Shown here: one piece after another, positions 1 through 7,973 of the stretch | How the letters are laid out: each line of letters begins with the position of its first letter | Position numbering within the stretch: position 1 is the stretch's first letter | DNA from: Compostibacillus humi | Lineage (GTDB): Bacteria > Bacillota > Bacilli > Bacillales > Amphibacillaceae | NCBI RefSeq assembly: GCF_014637175.1 | Contig: NZ_BMEV01000032.1 | Span: forward strand, 1 to 37,282 | DNA: 37,282 bases | Direction of reading: 5' to 3' | Program-made: the position numbers and the translations under genes | The notes under the pieces: model-generated | The model's database searches: none | Told to the model about the DNA's origin: nothing | The model's input: the letters and a program-made list of their open reading frames with translations, nothing else

Positions 1-134
1 AGGCCTCTTTCTAAGTGTATTTGCCCTAGTAAGCATACATTTATGATAGAGTGCCTCTTCCTTTTTGGCTAGGATTTTGTAGAAATATCACCGAGAACTA
101 TTTTACACATACCCATAAAGACTTGGTACTCATA

Positions 135-181
135 AAAAATATTCAGCCCCCGTTTGCTTTAAGCGGAGGCTGAATATTTTT
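135..181 (-). terminator. Rho-independent terminator of the spoIIIA operon
   Basis: A perfect 14-bp inverted repeat (arms 135-148 and 168-181, AAAAATATTCAGCC and its complement) encloses a 19-nt loop. Read on the minus strand it ends in a T-rich run just after the spoIIIAH stop codon at 211, so it closes the spoIIIA operon. Positions 1-134 hold no gene I can support. Confidence 0.9.
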
Positions 182-210
182 ATAAAGCTAATTATGCGGA
201 TGTTTAAATT

Positions 211-762
211 TTACTCTTCATCCGCCGGCTGGACGTCAACGATGACCGGTATATCGCCAAATTCATCACGTACGACCTGCATGATGTTTACAACTTCAGT
301 CGGCGATAGTTCGGGGGCGATGACATGGACTTGAACTTTATCATCTTCGGAGCGGACGAGCACGTCTTTATATTCATTGTTGGAAAGAATCATTTCTTCT
401 AAAATCGTTTCTTTTGCGGATATATCTTCCAACCGGTCAATATCCTTTAATGCTTTATCCTTTTCTTCCACACTGGCACTGCTGGAGGCAACAATATCCT
501 CCAAACGTTCTATCGCCATATTCCTTTCATCTTGCATTTCCATCCGAATGGTTGTAAACAATTCATCTCTGCCGACATTGGCCATATCTACATCGATATC
601 CTCATCCTCGGATGTATCTTTTCCAGATGTTTCCTGAGAATCTGATGAGCCAGTATTAACAAAGGCAAGATCATCCCCGGACGGCGACATAATATAATAA
701 ACACTTAATACAATCATTAAACTGAGCATCGTTAATAACCAAACGGTTTGTTTTTTCAACAT
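211..762 (-). CDS. spoIIIAH: Stage III sporulation protein AH
   Basis: 183 residues. One membrane segment lies at about residues 8-26, followed by an acidic Ser/Asp/Glu-rich linker (about 30-60) and a charged helical stretch. The C-terminal domain (about 95-183) is of the YscJ/FliF-like ring-building type known for this family. In B. subtilis, SpoIIIAH sits in the mother-cell-derived membrane round the forespore and binds SpoIIQ from the other side to form the channel that keeps sigma-G active. It is the last gene of the operon, 20 nt after spoIIIAG, with ribosome-binding site AGGGAGG before the ATG. Length, topology and place in the operon all agree. Confidence 0.95.
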   Translation of the reverse strand: MLKKQTVWLLTMLSLMIVLSVYYIMSPSGDDLAFVNTGSSDSQETSGKDTSEDEDIDVDMANVGRDELFTTIRMEMQDERNMAIERLEDIVASSSASVEEKDKALKDIDRLEDISAKETILEEMILSNNEYKDVLVRSEDDKVQVHVIAPELSPTEVVNIMQVVRDEFGDIPVIVDVQPADEE

Positions 763-782
763 CTCATTTCCTCCCTATATAT

Positions 783-1409
783 TTATTTCTTTGGCAAAAC
801 CGAAACCCGATGAGTAGGAACATCCAACACCCGTGAAATAGCTTCTACAATCCACTTTTTAACTGTTGCATGATCTGCCCCCTTTGCTACAACAAATACT
901 CCAGACACCTCAGGTCTTTCTGTTTTTACGGTTATGGGAACTTCCCTGTCCCCCTGTCTCACGAAAACAACTTGCGTTTCTTCTGTACTGTCCTGTACGG
1001 TTCTCGTGCCGCCGTTACGGTCTGATTCTTCCGTGCTCTGACTTCCGGTTATTAAATTTTTTTCATATATTTGCACATTCGTAGAGGCGAGGTTAACCAT
1101 GACTTCGGCTTCGGAAACCCCTTGGATTTTATTGAGCATATCCTCGAGCTGCTGTTTGTAGCTTTTCTCTAATTCAGCCACGTCGTTCATATTCGTCATA
1201 CTTGTTTCTTCCGAAGTTTCCGATTTTTCGGTTGGCTGGATGTGCATTTGTTCAGGATTTTCTTCTTTGCCATAGGAAAATATATTGCTTAAAAGGATTA
1301 AGGCCAGTCCGATTAAACCGAGAATAATGACATAACCGGCTTTATTTCCGGTCTTCCTTCCGTCTTTCCCCTCACCCGGCTGAAATAATTTTTCGAATAG
1401 TTTCTTCAA
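783..1409 (-). CDS. spoIIIAG: Stage III sporulation protein AG
   Basis: I place the start at the TTG at 1409, giving 208 residues beginning M-K-K-L-F-E-K-L-F. That start follows a strong GGGAGGGAGG site and overlaps the spoIIIAF stop codon in the string TTGA, so the two genes are probably translationally coupled. A longer in-frame version from 1460 would add 17 residues inside spoIIIAF and has no good ribosome-binding site. One membrane segment lies at about residues 25-44, then a Glu/Ser/Thr-rich stretch and a C-terminal ring-building domain (about 80-208). In B. subtilis, SpoIIIAG forms a large ring in the SpoIIIA-SpoIIQ channel. Confidence 0.94.
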   Translation of the reverse strand: MKKLFEKLFQPGEGKDGRKTGNKAGYVIILGLIGLALILLSNIFSYGKEENPEQMHIQPTEKSETSEETSMTNMNDVAELEKSYKQQLEDMLNKIQGVSEAEVMVNLASTNVQIYEKNLITGSQSTEESDRNGGTRTVQDSTEETQVVFVRQGDREVPITVKTERPEVSGVFVVAKGADHATVKKWIVEAISRVLDVPTHRVSVLPKK

Positions 1410-2017
1410 GATGTCCCTCCCTCCCAGAAAATCGTAATCTTTTTGTCCTGTAGTTCCCAAACTTTTTCCAGATATGCTATGATTTCCTCGTCATTGTCCA
1501 ATTTTTTCAATGGTTCGTCCGTATTAATTTCTACGTCCTCAACTGCCTTCATCATTCCCTCCTCTTTTTTGCCTTCAGTTAAGGTAACTATAATTTCGTT
1601 TAAATTTTCATAGGATGCTTGTCTGTTATTTTCAAAGACAAATTCAATATTTGCTATTTCCGCAGCAAATGCATCCTTCAGTTCGGGCTCGGCAATATTT
1701 TTTAATTGGACAGCCATTTGTTCTAAAATATATGCATGTTGTGCCGACTCTATCTCTTTTTTTTGCAAATCAATTAAATTTTCCATAGAACTGATTTCCT
1801 TTTCATTGCTTATTTTTATCATGGAACTGCTGACCGCTTCGCGAATATCAATATTCAGCACAGAAAAAACCGGATTCAGCAAAATAAGTATAAGAATTAA
1901 TCCGATGGCCAGTTTAATATATTTTTGAAAGGATGATTGGGGAATCAGCAAATCAATGATCGTTGCCAAAATAATAAATAATATAATTTGTGCTACCCAT
2001 TCCATCAGAAAAGTCAT
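1406..2017 (-). CDS. spoIIIAF: Stage III sporulation protein AF
   Basis: 203 residues. Two N-terminal membrane segments (about 5-24 and 33-52) carry the family-typical I-D-L-L-I-P and Q-K-Y-I-K-L stretches. They are followed by a soluble charged domain with a ring-building fold known for the family. It is an inner component of the SpoIIIA assembly in the mother-cell membrane round the forespore. The stop codon overlaps the TTG start of spoIIIAG, and the ATG lies 7 nt from the spoIIIAE stop codon. The gene is intact. Confidence 0.93.
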   Translation of the reverse strand: MTFLMEWVAQIILFIILATIIDLLIPQSSFQKYIKLAIGLILILILLNPVFSVLNIDIREAVSSSMIKISNEKEISSMENLIDLQKKEIESAQHAYILEQMAVQLKNIAEPELKDAFAAEIANIEFVFENNRQASYENLNEIIVTLTEGKKEEGMMKAVEDVEINTDEPLKKLDNDEEIIAYLEKVWELQDKKITIFWEGGTS

Positions 2018-2024
2018 GCAATCA

Positions 2025-3185
2025 CTACCTCACCAGCAAAGTTAAATTGCTTGCCACGATAATGATGACGATAGCCAAAAAAAACATTAGAGTGATTGTT
2101 AAAAGACTTGCAAGAATCAACAAAATATAGTTGCTGATCGTGTTTAATGCGGATATGACCGGACCATCTCCCACCGGCTGTAACAATGCTGCGGTAATTT
2201 TGTAGATGAGGGCAACGGCGAGTATTTTTATCGCAGGAAACAACGCTATAAACAAGACGATGCACAATCCCACAATTCCTATCGTATTTTTCAGGAGAAG
2301 GGATGCGCTAAGAATCGTATCTGTAGCATCGGTAAATGTTCTGCCGACAACCGGGATGAAATTGCCGGTAATAAATTTTGCCGTTTTCATTGCGACCCCG
2401 TCTTGAATGGCGCTGGCAGATCCTTGTACAGAAATAACCCCTAAAAATATCGTTAAAAACACGCCAAGGATGCCCATGCTGACATTTTTGAAAAGTGTTG
2501 CCAATTGGGTAACCTTATATTTTTCGCTTAAGCTGCTAACTATCATCAGCAGAGCCGAGAGGAATAGTAAAGGCAAAATGATTTTGGAGATTAATACCCC
2601 GCTGACATTAATTAAAAAGATGATCATCGGGTGAAAAAAAGAGATGGAAACAATATTGCCAAAAGTGGCCATTAAGCCTAAAATAAGCGGAATCAGTCCA
2701 ATCATAAAGCTCGTCATCATCCGGATGGCATCTTCCGTATAAGATACAGAAACATAAAAACTGTTTAAGGCGATTAATATTAATACGGCATAGATTACAA
2801 AGTAGGCAATCTTGCTGACTGACGACGATTCAAAAGCAGTGTGAATCGTTTGTAAGAGCATGGAAAAAAGGGTGAGCATTAATAGGCTTCCTAGCAGCTT
2901 GCCATTTAAAATCAGTTCGTGAAACAAGTAGTGAATAAATCCAAGGAAAATATTTTTCAATGAAAGGGATCCTTCATTCTTAATAAATTCATACACCGTA
3001 ATTTTATCTAACTCTGGCAAATAGTCCCCATATTCTTGCTGGAGTTCATTCCAATATTGTTCCACCCCTTCGAGACTTATTTCCGAAAGAATGTAATCTT
3101 GTACGTCCTCTCCTTCATCCTGGGCGAAAACAGAGGCTTGTCCTGTCAGCAGAAAAACAAACAGGAACAGGATGATTTTTTTTTT
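2025..3185 (-). CDS. spoIIIAE: Stage III sporulation protein AE (start disturbed by an A10 run)
   Basis: A polytopic membrane protein of about 390 residues, the largest SpoIIIA component and by inference the transmembrane core of the channel complex. The body matches the family throughout, with conserved stretches such as F-L-T-I-F-L-G-V-I-S-V-Q-G and K-F-I-T-G-N-F-I-P-V. The start is the odd part. The only ATG with a good ribosome-binding site (ATG at 3203-3205, preceded by GGAAAGGAG) is one base out of frame, and the frames differ at a run of ten A (plus-strand T, 3176-3185). With 11 or 8 A the protein would begin M-K-V-K-G-E-L and run into a clear signal peptide ending V-F-A. The reading frame as sequenced only has upstream TTG (3254), CTG or ATT codons, none with a ribosome-binding site. 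I give the span from the A run; the biological start is probably 3205. Confidence 0.9.
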   Translation of the reverse strand, partial: KKKIILFLFVFLLTGQASVFAQDEGEDVQDYILSEISLEGVEQYWNELQQEYGDYLPELDKITVYEFIKNEGSLSLKNIFLGFIHYLFHELILNGKLLGSLLMLTLFSMLLQTIHTAFESSSVSKIAYFVIYAVLILIALNSFYVSVSYTEDAIRMMTSFMIGLIPLILGLMATFGNIVSISFFHPMIIFLINVSGVLISKIILPLLFLSALLMIVSSLSEKYKVTQLATLFKNVSMGILGVFLTIFLGVISVQGSASAIQDGVAMKTAKFITGNFIPVVGRTFTDATDTILSASLLLKNTIGIVGLCIVLFIALFPAIKILAVALIYKITAALLQPVGDGPVISALNTISNYILLILASLLTITLMFFLAIVIIIVASNLTLLVR

Positions 3186-3231
3186 AATTCCCCCTTCACT
3201 TTCATCGTTTACTCCTTTCCTTTTAGCAAGG

Positions 3232-3621
3232 TTAAACAGGTATGAATTGAACAATTGCTTCGATAACTGCCGTAATAATGGGCACTGCCAGAAGAATAAT
3301 AAATATTTTTCCGGCCAGCTCTATATGTTTGCTAACGGAGGTTAAACCAGCTTCCTTCGTCAAATTGGCCCCTAATTCGGCAATATAGGCGATACCGATT
3401 ATCTTTAGGATCGTTTCCAAATATAAACCATCCACGTTGGCCTGTTTCCCGATCGACTGGATTAATTGAAAGATAATAGAAATTTGGTGAATAATTGCTA
3501 GAAAGATAATAATGCCGGTAATCAAAATTAAAAAATGGGCAAAAGACTTATTCATATCCTTCAAAATGATGTATAAAATGCTGGCAACTATCGCTAATAA
3601 TACAATCTGCAAAATATCCAT
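3232..3621 (-). CDS. spoIIIAD: Stage III sporulation protein AD
   Basis: 129 residues and almost wholly hydrophobic, with about four membrane segments. It contains the stretch L-E-T-I-L-K-I-I-G-I-A-Y-I-A-E, which is highly characteristic of SpoIIIAD. It belongs to the membrane-embedded part of the SpoIIIA complex, often compared with small export-gate subunits of secretion systems. spoIIIAE follows and spoIIIAC precedes at 14 nt. The gene is intact and close to the usual 130-133 residues. Confidence 0.94.
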   Translation of the reverse strand: MDILQIVLLAIVASILYIILKDMNKSFAHFLILITGIIIFLAIIHQISIIFQLIQSIGKQANVDGLYLETILKIIGIAYIAELGANLTKEAGLTSVSKHIELAGKIFIILLAVPIITAVIEAIVQFIPV

Positions 3622-3635
3622 GTTATATCATTCTC

Positions 3636-3836
3636 CTAGAAGAGGAATACGGATTTAATTTGCTGAAACAAGTCGCTTAATCCGTTAATGACGATGACGA
3701 GGACGATTATAAAGCCGATTAAGGTCGCAAATTGGGCTATTTCTTCCTTTCCCATCTGCTTTAAAATCGAATGGATGAGTGCAACGATGATTCCTATTCC
3801 GGCAATCTGAAATAAAATGGATGGATCGGTTAACAT
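3636..3836 (-). CDS. spoIIIAC: Stage III sporulation protein AC
   Basis: 66 residues with two membrane helices joined by a short charged loop (K-Q-M-G-K-E-E). The family is normally 65-68 residues. It is a small integral-membrane part of the SpoIIIA-SpoIIQ channel, needed with the other SpoIIIA proteins for late forespore gene expression. It lies 13 nt after spoIIIAB and 14 nt before spoIIIAD, with ribosome-binding site GGAGG before the ATG. Confidence 0.93.
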   Translation of the reverse strand: MLTDPSILFQIAGIGIIVALIHSILKQMGKEEIAQFATLIGFIIVLVIVINGLSDLFQQIKSVFLF

Positions 3837-3849
3837 GGATAAGCCTCCT

Positions 3850-4362
3850 CTAAATTAGCAATAAAACGATGAATAAACCGGACAAAATTCCTAAAGTTTT
3901 TGCCATTTTGCTATATTTCAGCTGTTCATCCCTCGCATCTTCCAATTCTCTTTCCAAATGCGTGAGGGCTAATTGAATATGTTTTTGCTGCTGATAAAAA
4001 TCATGCTGCCCTAACGTCCGGCCGAATTGATACAATATTTCCCTCTCATTTCGATGCAGACAGGACCGTTCCATTAAGCGATTCACCTGGGATTTCCACA
4101 CTTCGTAAAAGTCAATGTGCTTTTCCTTCATGGCTGCGTATAGCCCGTAAAAAAAGCTGTGGACCGGGTTTGGAATTTGGCCTGCAACCCTTTGAAACGC
4201 ATCCCGCAATGGCATTTGACTATAGACGATTTCCGCTTCTAAAATTTGCAGCGCATTTTTTATTAAACGGATATGTTTCGGACGCATGATTAAACGATGG
4301 CTCCATTCAAATCCGGCCCAGGTTGTCGCTCCGACGAGTAACAGTGCTCCTATCCATTTCAT
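3850..4362 (-). CDS. spoIIIAB: Stage III sporulation protein AB
   Basis: 170 residues. An N-terminal membrane segment carries the family-typical G-A-T-T-W-A-G-F-E, followed by a long helical cytoplasmic domain with K-H-I-Q-L-A-L-T-H-L-E, and a second hydrophobic segment closes the C terminus (about 152-170). The family resembles GspF-like membrane proteins, and in B. subtilis it works with the ATPase SpoIIIAA. The ATG at 4362 has the ribosome-binding site AAGGAG inside the end of spoIIIAA, so the two genes overlap by 56 nt. Confidence 0.93.
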   Translation of the reverse strand: MKWIGALLLVGATTWAGFEWSHRLIMRPKHIRLIKNALQILEAEIVYSQMPLRDAFQRVAGQIPNPVHSFFYGLYAAMKEKHIDFYEVWKSQVNRLMERSCLHRNEREILYQFGRTLGQHDFYQQQKHIQLALTHLERELEDARDEQLKYSKMAKTLGILSGLFIVLLLI

Positions 4363-5281
4363 TATGATAACTCCTTATCGGAAAATGGATTTTTTCATTT
4401 TGATCATATATTTTTAAAATTGTCCCCGGCTCCCGATGTTTGTCCAAAAGAATGATTCGTTCAAACAATTTCTGGTCAAAAACCGGCTGAAGCGATGGTC
4501 TTTTCTTCAATTCATCCAAGGTTTGGCCGTGAATCGTGCAAATAACTGTAACTCCAGAGTTGACCGCCTCCAATAATGCTTCGATATCCTTTTTCTTGCC
4601 GATTTCGTCTACGATAAGAACATCCGGAGACATGGAACGAATCATCATCATCATCCCTTCGGCCTTCGGACAGGCATCTAAAACGTCTGTTCGCGGACCG
4701 ATATCATGCTGGGGAATTCCTTTTAATGAAGCGGCAATTTCTGAACGTTCATCAATAATTCCCACTTTCAAGCCTTTTTGTTTCTGCCATCCTGAAGATA
4801 TGATTCTTGCCAGATCCCGAATTAATGTCGTTTTTCCTGTCTGTGGCGGACCGACAATTAATGTATTTACATAGCCTTTATTAAAAATATAAGGCAGCAA
4901 AGGGACAGCACAGCCGATTTTTTGTTTTGCGATTCGAATATTGAAAAACGTAACATATTGCAATGCTTTCACCGAGCCGTGTTCCGTATTAACCTTTCCT
5001 GCAATTCCGATTCGGTGCCCCCCCTCGACGGTCATATACCCTTCCCTTAATTCGTCCGTCATCCGATATAATGAAAATTCGCTAATCTGATTTAGCATAT
5101 ACGTCGCATCCCTTGATGTCGGCTTTCTTTCCGGGAGCCATTCCACGCCAAAGTCGAAAATCAGTTCTATCGGCTGGAATATTCGCACACGAATTTCCTG
5201 AAGAAAACTCCAGCGGCCTTCCACCTTTTTTTCTAGAACTCGTCTGAAATCATCCGGAAAGATACGCAATATTTCTTCCAT
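4307..5281 (-). CDS. spoIIIAA: Stage III sporulation protein AA, ATPase
   Basis: About 324 residues from the ATG at 5281, which has GGGGAG six bases upstream; an in-frame ATG at 5299 lacks a site. It is a secretion-type ATPase: Walker A is G-P-P-Q-T-G-K-T-T at about residue 145, and the Walker B region is D-V-L-I-V-D-E-I-G at about 222. SpoIIIAA is the cytoplasmic motor thought to power the SpoIIIA-SpoIIQ channel from the mother-cell side. Compared with the usual 307 residues it has an extended, hydrophilic C terminus that runs 56 nt into spoIIIAB. First gene of the operon, 32 nt from the sigma-E-like promoter. Confidence 0.94.
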   Translation of the reverse strand: MEEILRIFPDDFRRVLEKKVEGRWSFLQEIRVRIFQPIELIFDFGVEWLPERKPTSRDATYMLNQISEFSLYRMTDELREGYMTVEGGHRIGIAGKVNTEHGSVKALQYVTFFNIRIAKQKIGCAVPLLPYIFNKGYVNTLIVGPPQTGKTTLIRDLARIISSGWQKQKGLKVGIIDERSEIAASLKGIPQHDIGPRTDVLDACPKAEGMMMMIRSMSPDVLIVDEIGKKKDIEALLEAVNSGVTVICTIHGQTLDELKKRPSLQPVFDQKLFERIILLDKHREPGTILKIYDQNEKIHFPIRSYHNEMDRSTVTRRSDNLGRI

Positions 5282-5312
5282 GGCTACTCCCCACATCATT
5301 CTTATATAGTAA

Positions 5313-5340
5313 AATGTATGTTCCTGTCCTTAAATTATGA
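5313..5340 (-). promoter_or_regulatory. Sigma-E promoter of the spoIIIA operon
   Basis: On the minus strand a -35-like TCATAATT (5333-5340) is followed after 12 nt by CATACATT (5313-5320), which fits the sigma-E -10 consensus CATACA-T. It lies 32 nt before the spoIIIAA ATG. In B. subtilis this operon is known to be transcribed by sigma-E in the mother cell, so motif and context agree. Confidence 0.7.
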
Positions 5341-5392
5341 CTCAGACCAGTACTATAAGAAGGGTAAATCCTTCGCACCGAAAGATATCCAT

Positions 5393-5428
5393 AAAAAAAT
5401 ACAGCCTGTTAGTCAGGCTGTATTTTTT
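5393..5428 (-). terminator. Terminator after efp
   Basis: The inverted repeat ACAGCCTG (5401-5408) / CAGGCTGT (5414-5421), extended by flanking A/T runs, ends in seven T on the minus strand and overlaps the efp stop codon. It separates efp from the spoIIIA promoter 50 nt further on. Confidence 0.9.
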
Positions 5429-5984
5429 AAGCACGAGATACATATTTTCCGTCGGAAGTATTAATGACAAGAGTATCTCCTTTATTAACAAAGAAAGGAA
5501 CTTGCACGACATGTCCTGTCTCCAATGTGGCAGGTTTTGAACCTCCGCTTGCTGTATCCCCTTTAATTCCTGGTTCGGTTTCGATAACTTCCAGCTCAAC
5601 CGTATTTGGCAAATCAACACCTAATATTTCACCTTCGTACGTCATCACGTTCACTTCCATATTTTCTTTCATAAACTTCAATTCATACTCAATTTGGCTG
5701 GAAGGAATTTCGATTTGTTCATACGTATTTAAATCCATAAATGCATGGGAGTCGCCAGAAGCGTATAAATATTGCATTTTTTTATGTTCAATGTGGGCTC
5801 TTCCCACCTTTTCTCCGGCACGGAACGTTTTTTCCTGAATGTTCCCGTTCCTTAAATTCCGCAGTTTCGAACGAACAAAGGCGGCGCCTTTCCCTGGTTT
5901 TACATGCTGGAAATCCATCACTTGCCAAATATCGCCGTCCACTTCAATTGTTAATCCTGTTCTGAAATCATTTACTGAAATCAT
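5427..5984 (-). CDS. efp: Translation elongation factor P
   Basis: 185 residues, the standard EF-P length. EF-P binds ribosomes stalled at consecutive prolines and speeds peptide-bond formation. The tip loop reads P-G-K-G-A-A with the lysine at position 32, the residue that carries 5-aminopentanol in B. subtilis. The N-terminal KOW-like domain (about 1-63) and two OB-fold domains (about 65-185, ending [17 protein letters not shown]) are complete. It lies 19 nt after papA and is probably cotranscribed with it. The ribosome-binding site is AGGAGGAA. Confidence 0.97.
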   Translation of the reverse strand: MISVNDFRTGLTIEVDGDIWQVMDFQHVKPGKGAAFVRSKLRNLRNGNIQEKTFRAGEKVGRAHIEHKKMQYLYASGDSHAFMDLNTYEQIEIPSSQIEYELKFMKENMEVNVMTYEGEILGVDLPNTVELEVIETEPGIKGDTASGGSKPATLETGHVVQVPFFVNKGDTLVINTSDGKYVSRA

Positions 5985-6003
5985 TGTTCATTCCTCCTAA
6001 ATG

Positions 6004-7065
6004 CTAAACATGAATCAATTCCTTCGTAGCAAAAGTAATCCGTTCATTGCCGGTACTTGTAATGATAATATCGTCTTCAATACGGCACCCGCCTTTGCCG
6101 GCAATATAGATGCCAGGTTCCACCGTAACAACCATGCCTGGCTGAAGCAATTCGTCTGCTAGTTTTGATAATCGGGGGCCTTCGTGAACTTCCAAGCCGA
6201 TACCGTGACCGGTGGAGTGGCCGAAGTTTTCCCCATAGCCTTTGCTGGCAATGTAATCCCTCGTGATTGCATCGGCTTCTTTTCCTGTCATGCCTGGACC
6301 GATCTTTTCCACGCCTCGTTTGTTAGCTTCTAAAACGATATGATATATTTCTTCCAGCTCTTTAGATAGTTCTCCAACGGCAACGGTTCGGGTAATATCG
6401 GAGCAATATCCTTTATATAAGGCGCCATAATCAAGGGTTACCAACTCGCCTGATTGAATTTCCTTCTCCGAAGCTACCCCATGAGGCAATGCAGAGCGGA
6501 CACCGGAAGCGACAATCGTGTCGAAACTGGAAGAAGTGGCACCATTCCTCCGCATGAAAAATTCCAGTTCATTGGCGATCTCGATTTCTTTCGTTCCCGG
6601 TTTTATGTACGAAAGAATATGCTGAAAGGCATCATCAACAATTTTTGCGGCCTCTTTTAAGATTTCGATTTCTTCCTCCGTTTTTATTAACCGAAGCTCT
6701 TCCACAATTCCGCTTAAAGGAATGAGGGCTGCATCGAATAATTGCTGGAACGTTTCATATTGGCTGTAAGTAATATGATCTTTCTCAAAGCCGAGGCGTT
6801 TCACCTTCATTTCCTTTAATTGTTCTTTTACTTCCAGTTCGATTTTTTGCTTATGCTCGACAATTTTAAATTCAGTTGCCTGGTTTGTCGCTTGTTCAAC
6901 ATAGCGAAAATCGGTAATAAACCTGGCATCGGTCTGGGAAATAATGGCGATCCCTGCTGAACCGGTAAAATTTGTAATGTATCTGCGATTGATTGGACTC
7001 GAGATCATGATGGCGTCACAATCGTGTTGTGCCAATATGTTTCGAAGTTTTGAAAGTTTATTCAT
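6004..7065 (-). CDS. papA: Xaa-Pro dipeptidase, M24 family (PapA/YqhT)
   Basis: 353 residues, the same length as B. subtilis YqhT. It hydrolyses dipeptides or peptides with proline in the second position. A creatinase-type N-terminal domain (about 1-125) precedes the pita-bread catalytic domain. The metal ligands are visible: Asp in L-D-Y-G-A-L-Y, Asp in C-S-D-I-T-R-T, His in S-T-G-H-G-I-G, Glu in V-T-V-E-P-G-I-Y and Glu in C-R-I-E-D-D. The start has the strong site AAGGGGGG. Upstream of efp, a linkage common in Firmicutes. In B. subtilis aroQ (yqhS) lies between papA and yqhR; here it is absent. Confidence 0.95.
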   Translation of the reverse strand: MNKLSKLRNILAQHDCDAIMISSPINRRYITNFTGSAGIAIISQTDARFITDFRYVEQATNQATEFKIVEHKQKIELEVKEQLKEMKVKRLGFEKDHITYSQYETFQQLFDAALIPLSGIVEELRLIKTEEEIEILKEAAKIVDDAFQHILSYIKPGTKEIEIANELEFFMRRNGATSSSFDTIVASGVRSALPHGVASEKEIQSGELVTLDYGALYKGYCSDITRTVAVGELSKELEEIYHIVLEANKRGVEKIGPGMTGKEADAITRDYIASKGYGENFGHSTGHGIGLEVHEGPRLSKLADELLQPGMVVTVEPGIYIAGKGGCRIEDDIIITSTGNERITFATKELIHV

Positions 7066-7166
7066 CCATATCCCCCCTTTAAGAAATGAAAAGTGCTTTT
7101 ATTAGTTTATCATAAAAATGTCTATGTTGAATATTCTTTTCCATAATTTTGTATTGCAGGGAAAGT

Positions 7167-7667
7167 TTACTTTACCTCCCCTAGCTGGCTGTCATGATAA
7201 TCATAGGATATGGAATAGCCAATGAAGGTGCCGTACAGCAGAAATAAGGAAAGGGTAGAAATAATGGTATGGCTATGAAGACTCGTTATCGTTGGGATAT
7301 TTGCAAACATAGGCTGAACGACGTAAAAAATAATGACCCAGAGCAGTACACCGTATATGACTCCCATCCACATCGTATTGATTTTTTTAAAAAGAAGCAA
7401 ATAGACATATGCGATAACGATTGAGAGTATTCCCGCAAGAATAACGGTGACCAGATTCCCGAGCCAGCCGTTCGTCCACGAAGCCTTCGTCCAGGAAGTG
7501 ACCAATAAAAATTTCGGGGAAATCTCTGAAAAGTTAAAGTAATACATAAACAGTCCAATTAAGCTCCAAAATATTCCTCCGATAAATCCGGTGAGGAGGG
7601 AACGTCCTAAAAACGTCATCGGCTGTTCTTTTTGATTCTGTTCCAGTTTGTTATTATTTTCCGCCAT
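7167..7667 (-). CDS. yqhR: Membrane protein YqhR (FigP, SpoVAF partner)
   Basis: 166 residues from the ATG at 7667, chosen for its GAGGTGG site; the frame is open 24 nt further. A short hydrophilic N terminus is followed by four membrane segments (about 22-42, 62-84, 91-112 and 130-150 of the mature numbering). This is the YqhR family of spore-forming bacilli. I recall that YqhR was renamed FigP after it was shown to assemble with SpoVAF into an ion channel that amplifies spore germination; a spoVAF-type gene is present at 31053-32510. The function rests on family assignment. I found only a poor sigma-G-like -10 match upstream. Confidence 0.85.
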   Translation of the reverse strand: MAENNNKLEQNQKEQPMTFLGRSLLTGFIGGIFWSLIGLFMYYFNFSEISPKFLLVTSWTKASWTNGWLGNLVTVILAGILSIVIAYVYLLLFKKINTMWMGVIYGVLLWVIIFYVVQPMFANIPTITSLHSHTIISTLSLFLLYGTFIGYSISYDYHDSQLGEVK

Positions 7668-7973
7668 CTTATACCACCTCAACTGTAGCATTGCCCATTC
7701 AGGTGGAACTAATTCAAAAATAAAGATGAATATAATTTGACTATTTGTAAAATGCGAAATATACGTCAGATTATTGTTATTATTAACTAGTAAATTTTCT
7801 TAAAAAGAATTATAATATAATAAAATATATATTTATCGATTCTTTCGCTTTATTATTTTCTTTGAAAATAGCTTTATTTGAATAATTTACGGATTACGGG
7901 CAAAAATCTAAATAACGAAAGGAACTTACATATTACTTTTCGTCCCTCAACATCAATGTAAGGAGGAATTGCA
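7668..7973. other. AT-rich divergent intergenic region yqhR/yqhP
   Basis: About 300 bases with no open frame I trust. It must carry the promoters of yqhR (leftward) and yqhP (rightward), but AT-richness makes individual -10 calls unreliable. Just before yqhP the 7-base arms CTTACAT (7925-7931) and ATGTAAG (7956-7962) can pair, with the second arm running into the AAGGAGG ribosome-binding site. Confidence 0.5.

Noticed and set aside
2014-2265. 83-codon minus-strand frame in the end of spoIIIAE
   Set aside because: It is in another frame of a conserved gene and has no family features.
5464-5838. 124-codon plus-strand frame opposite efp
   Set aside because: Complementary-strand shadow of a certain gene, with no ribosome-binding site.
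7692-7820. Sigma-G promoter for yqhR
   Set aside because: A CATTTTA -10-like string is present near 7755, but the -35 at the right distance matches poorly.
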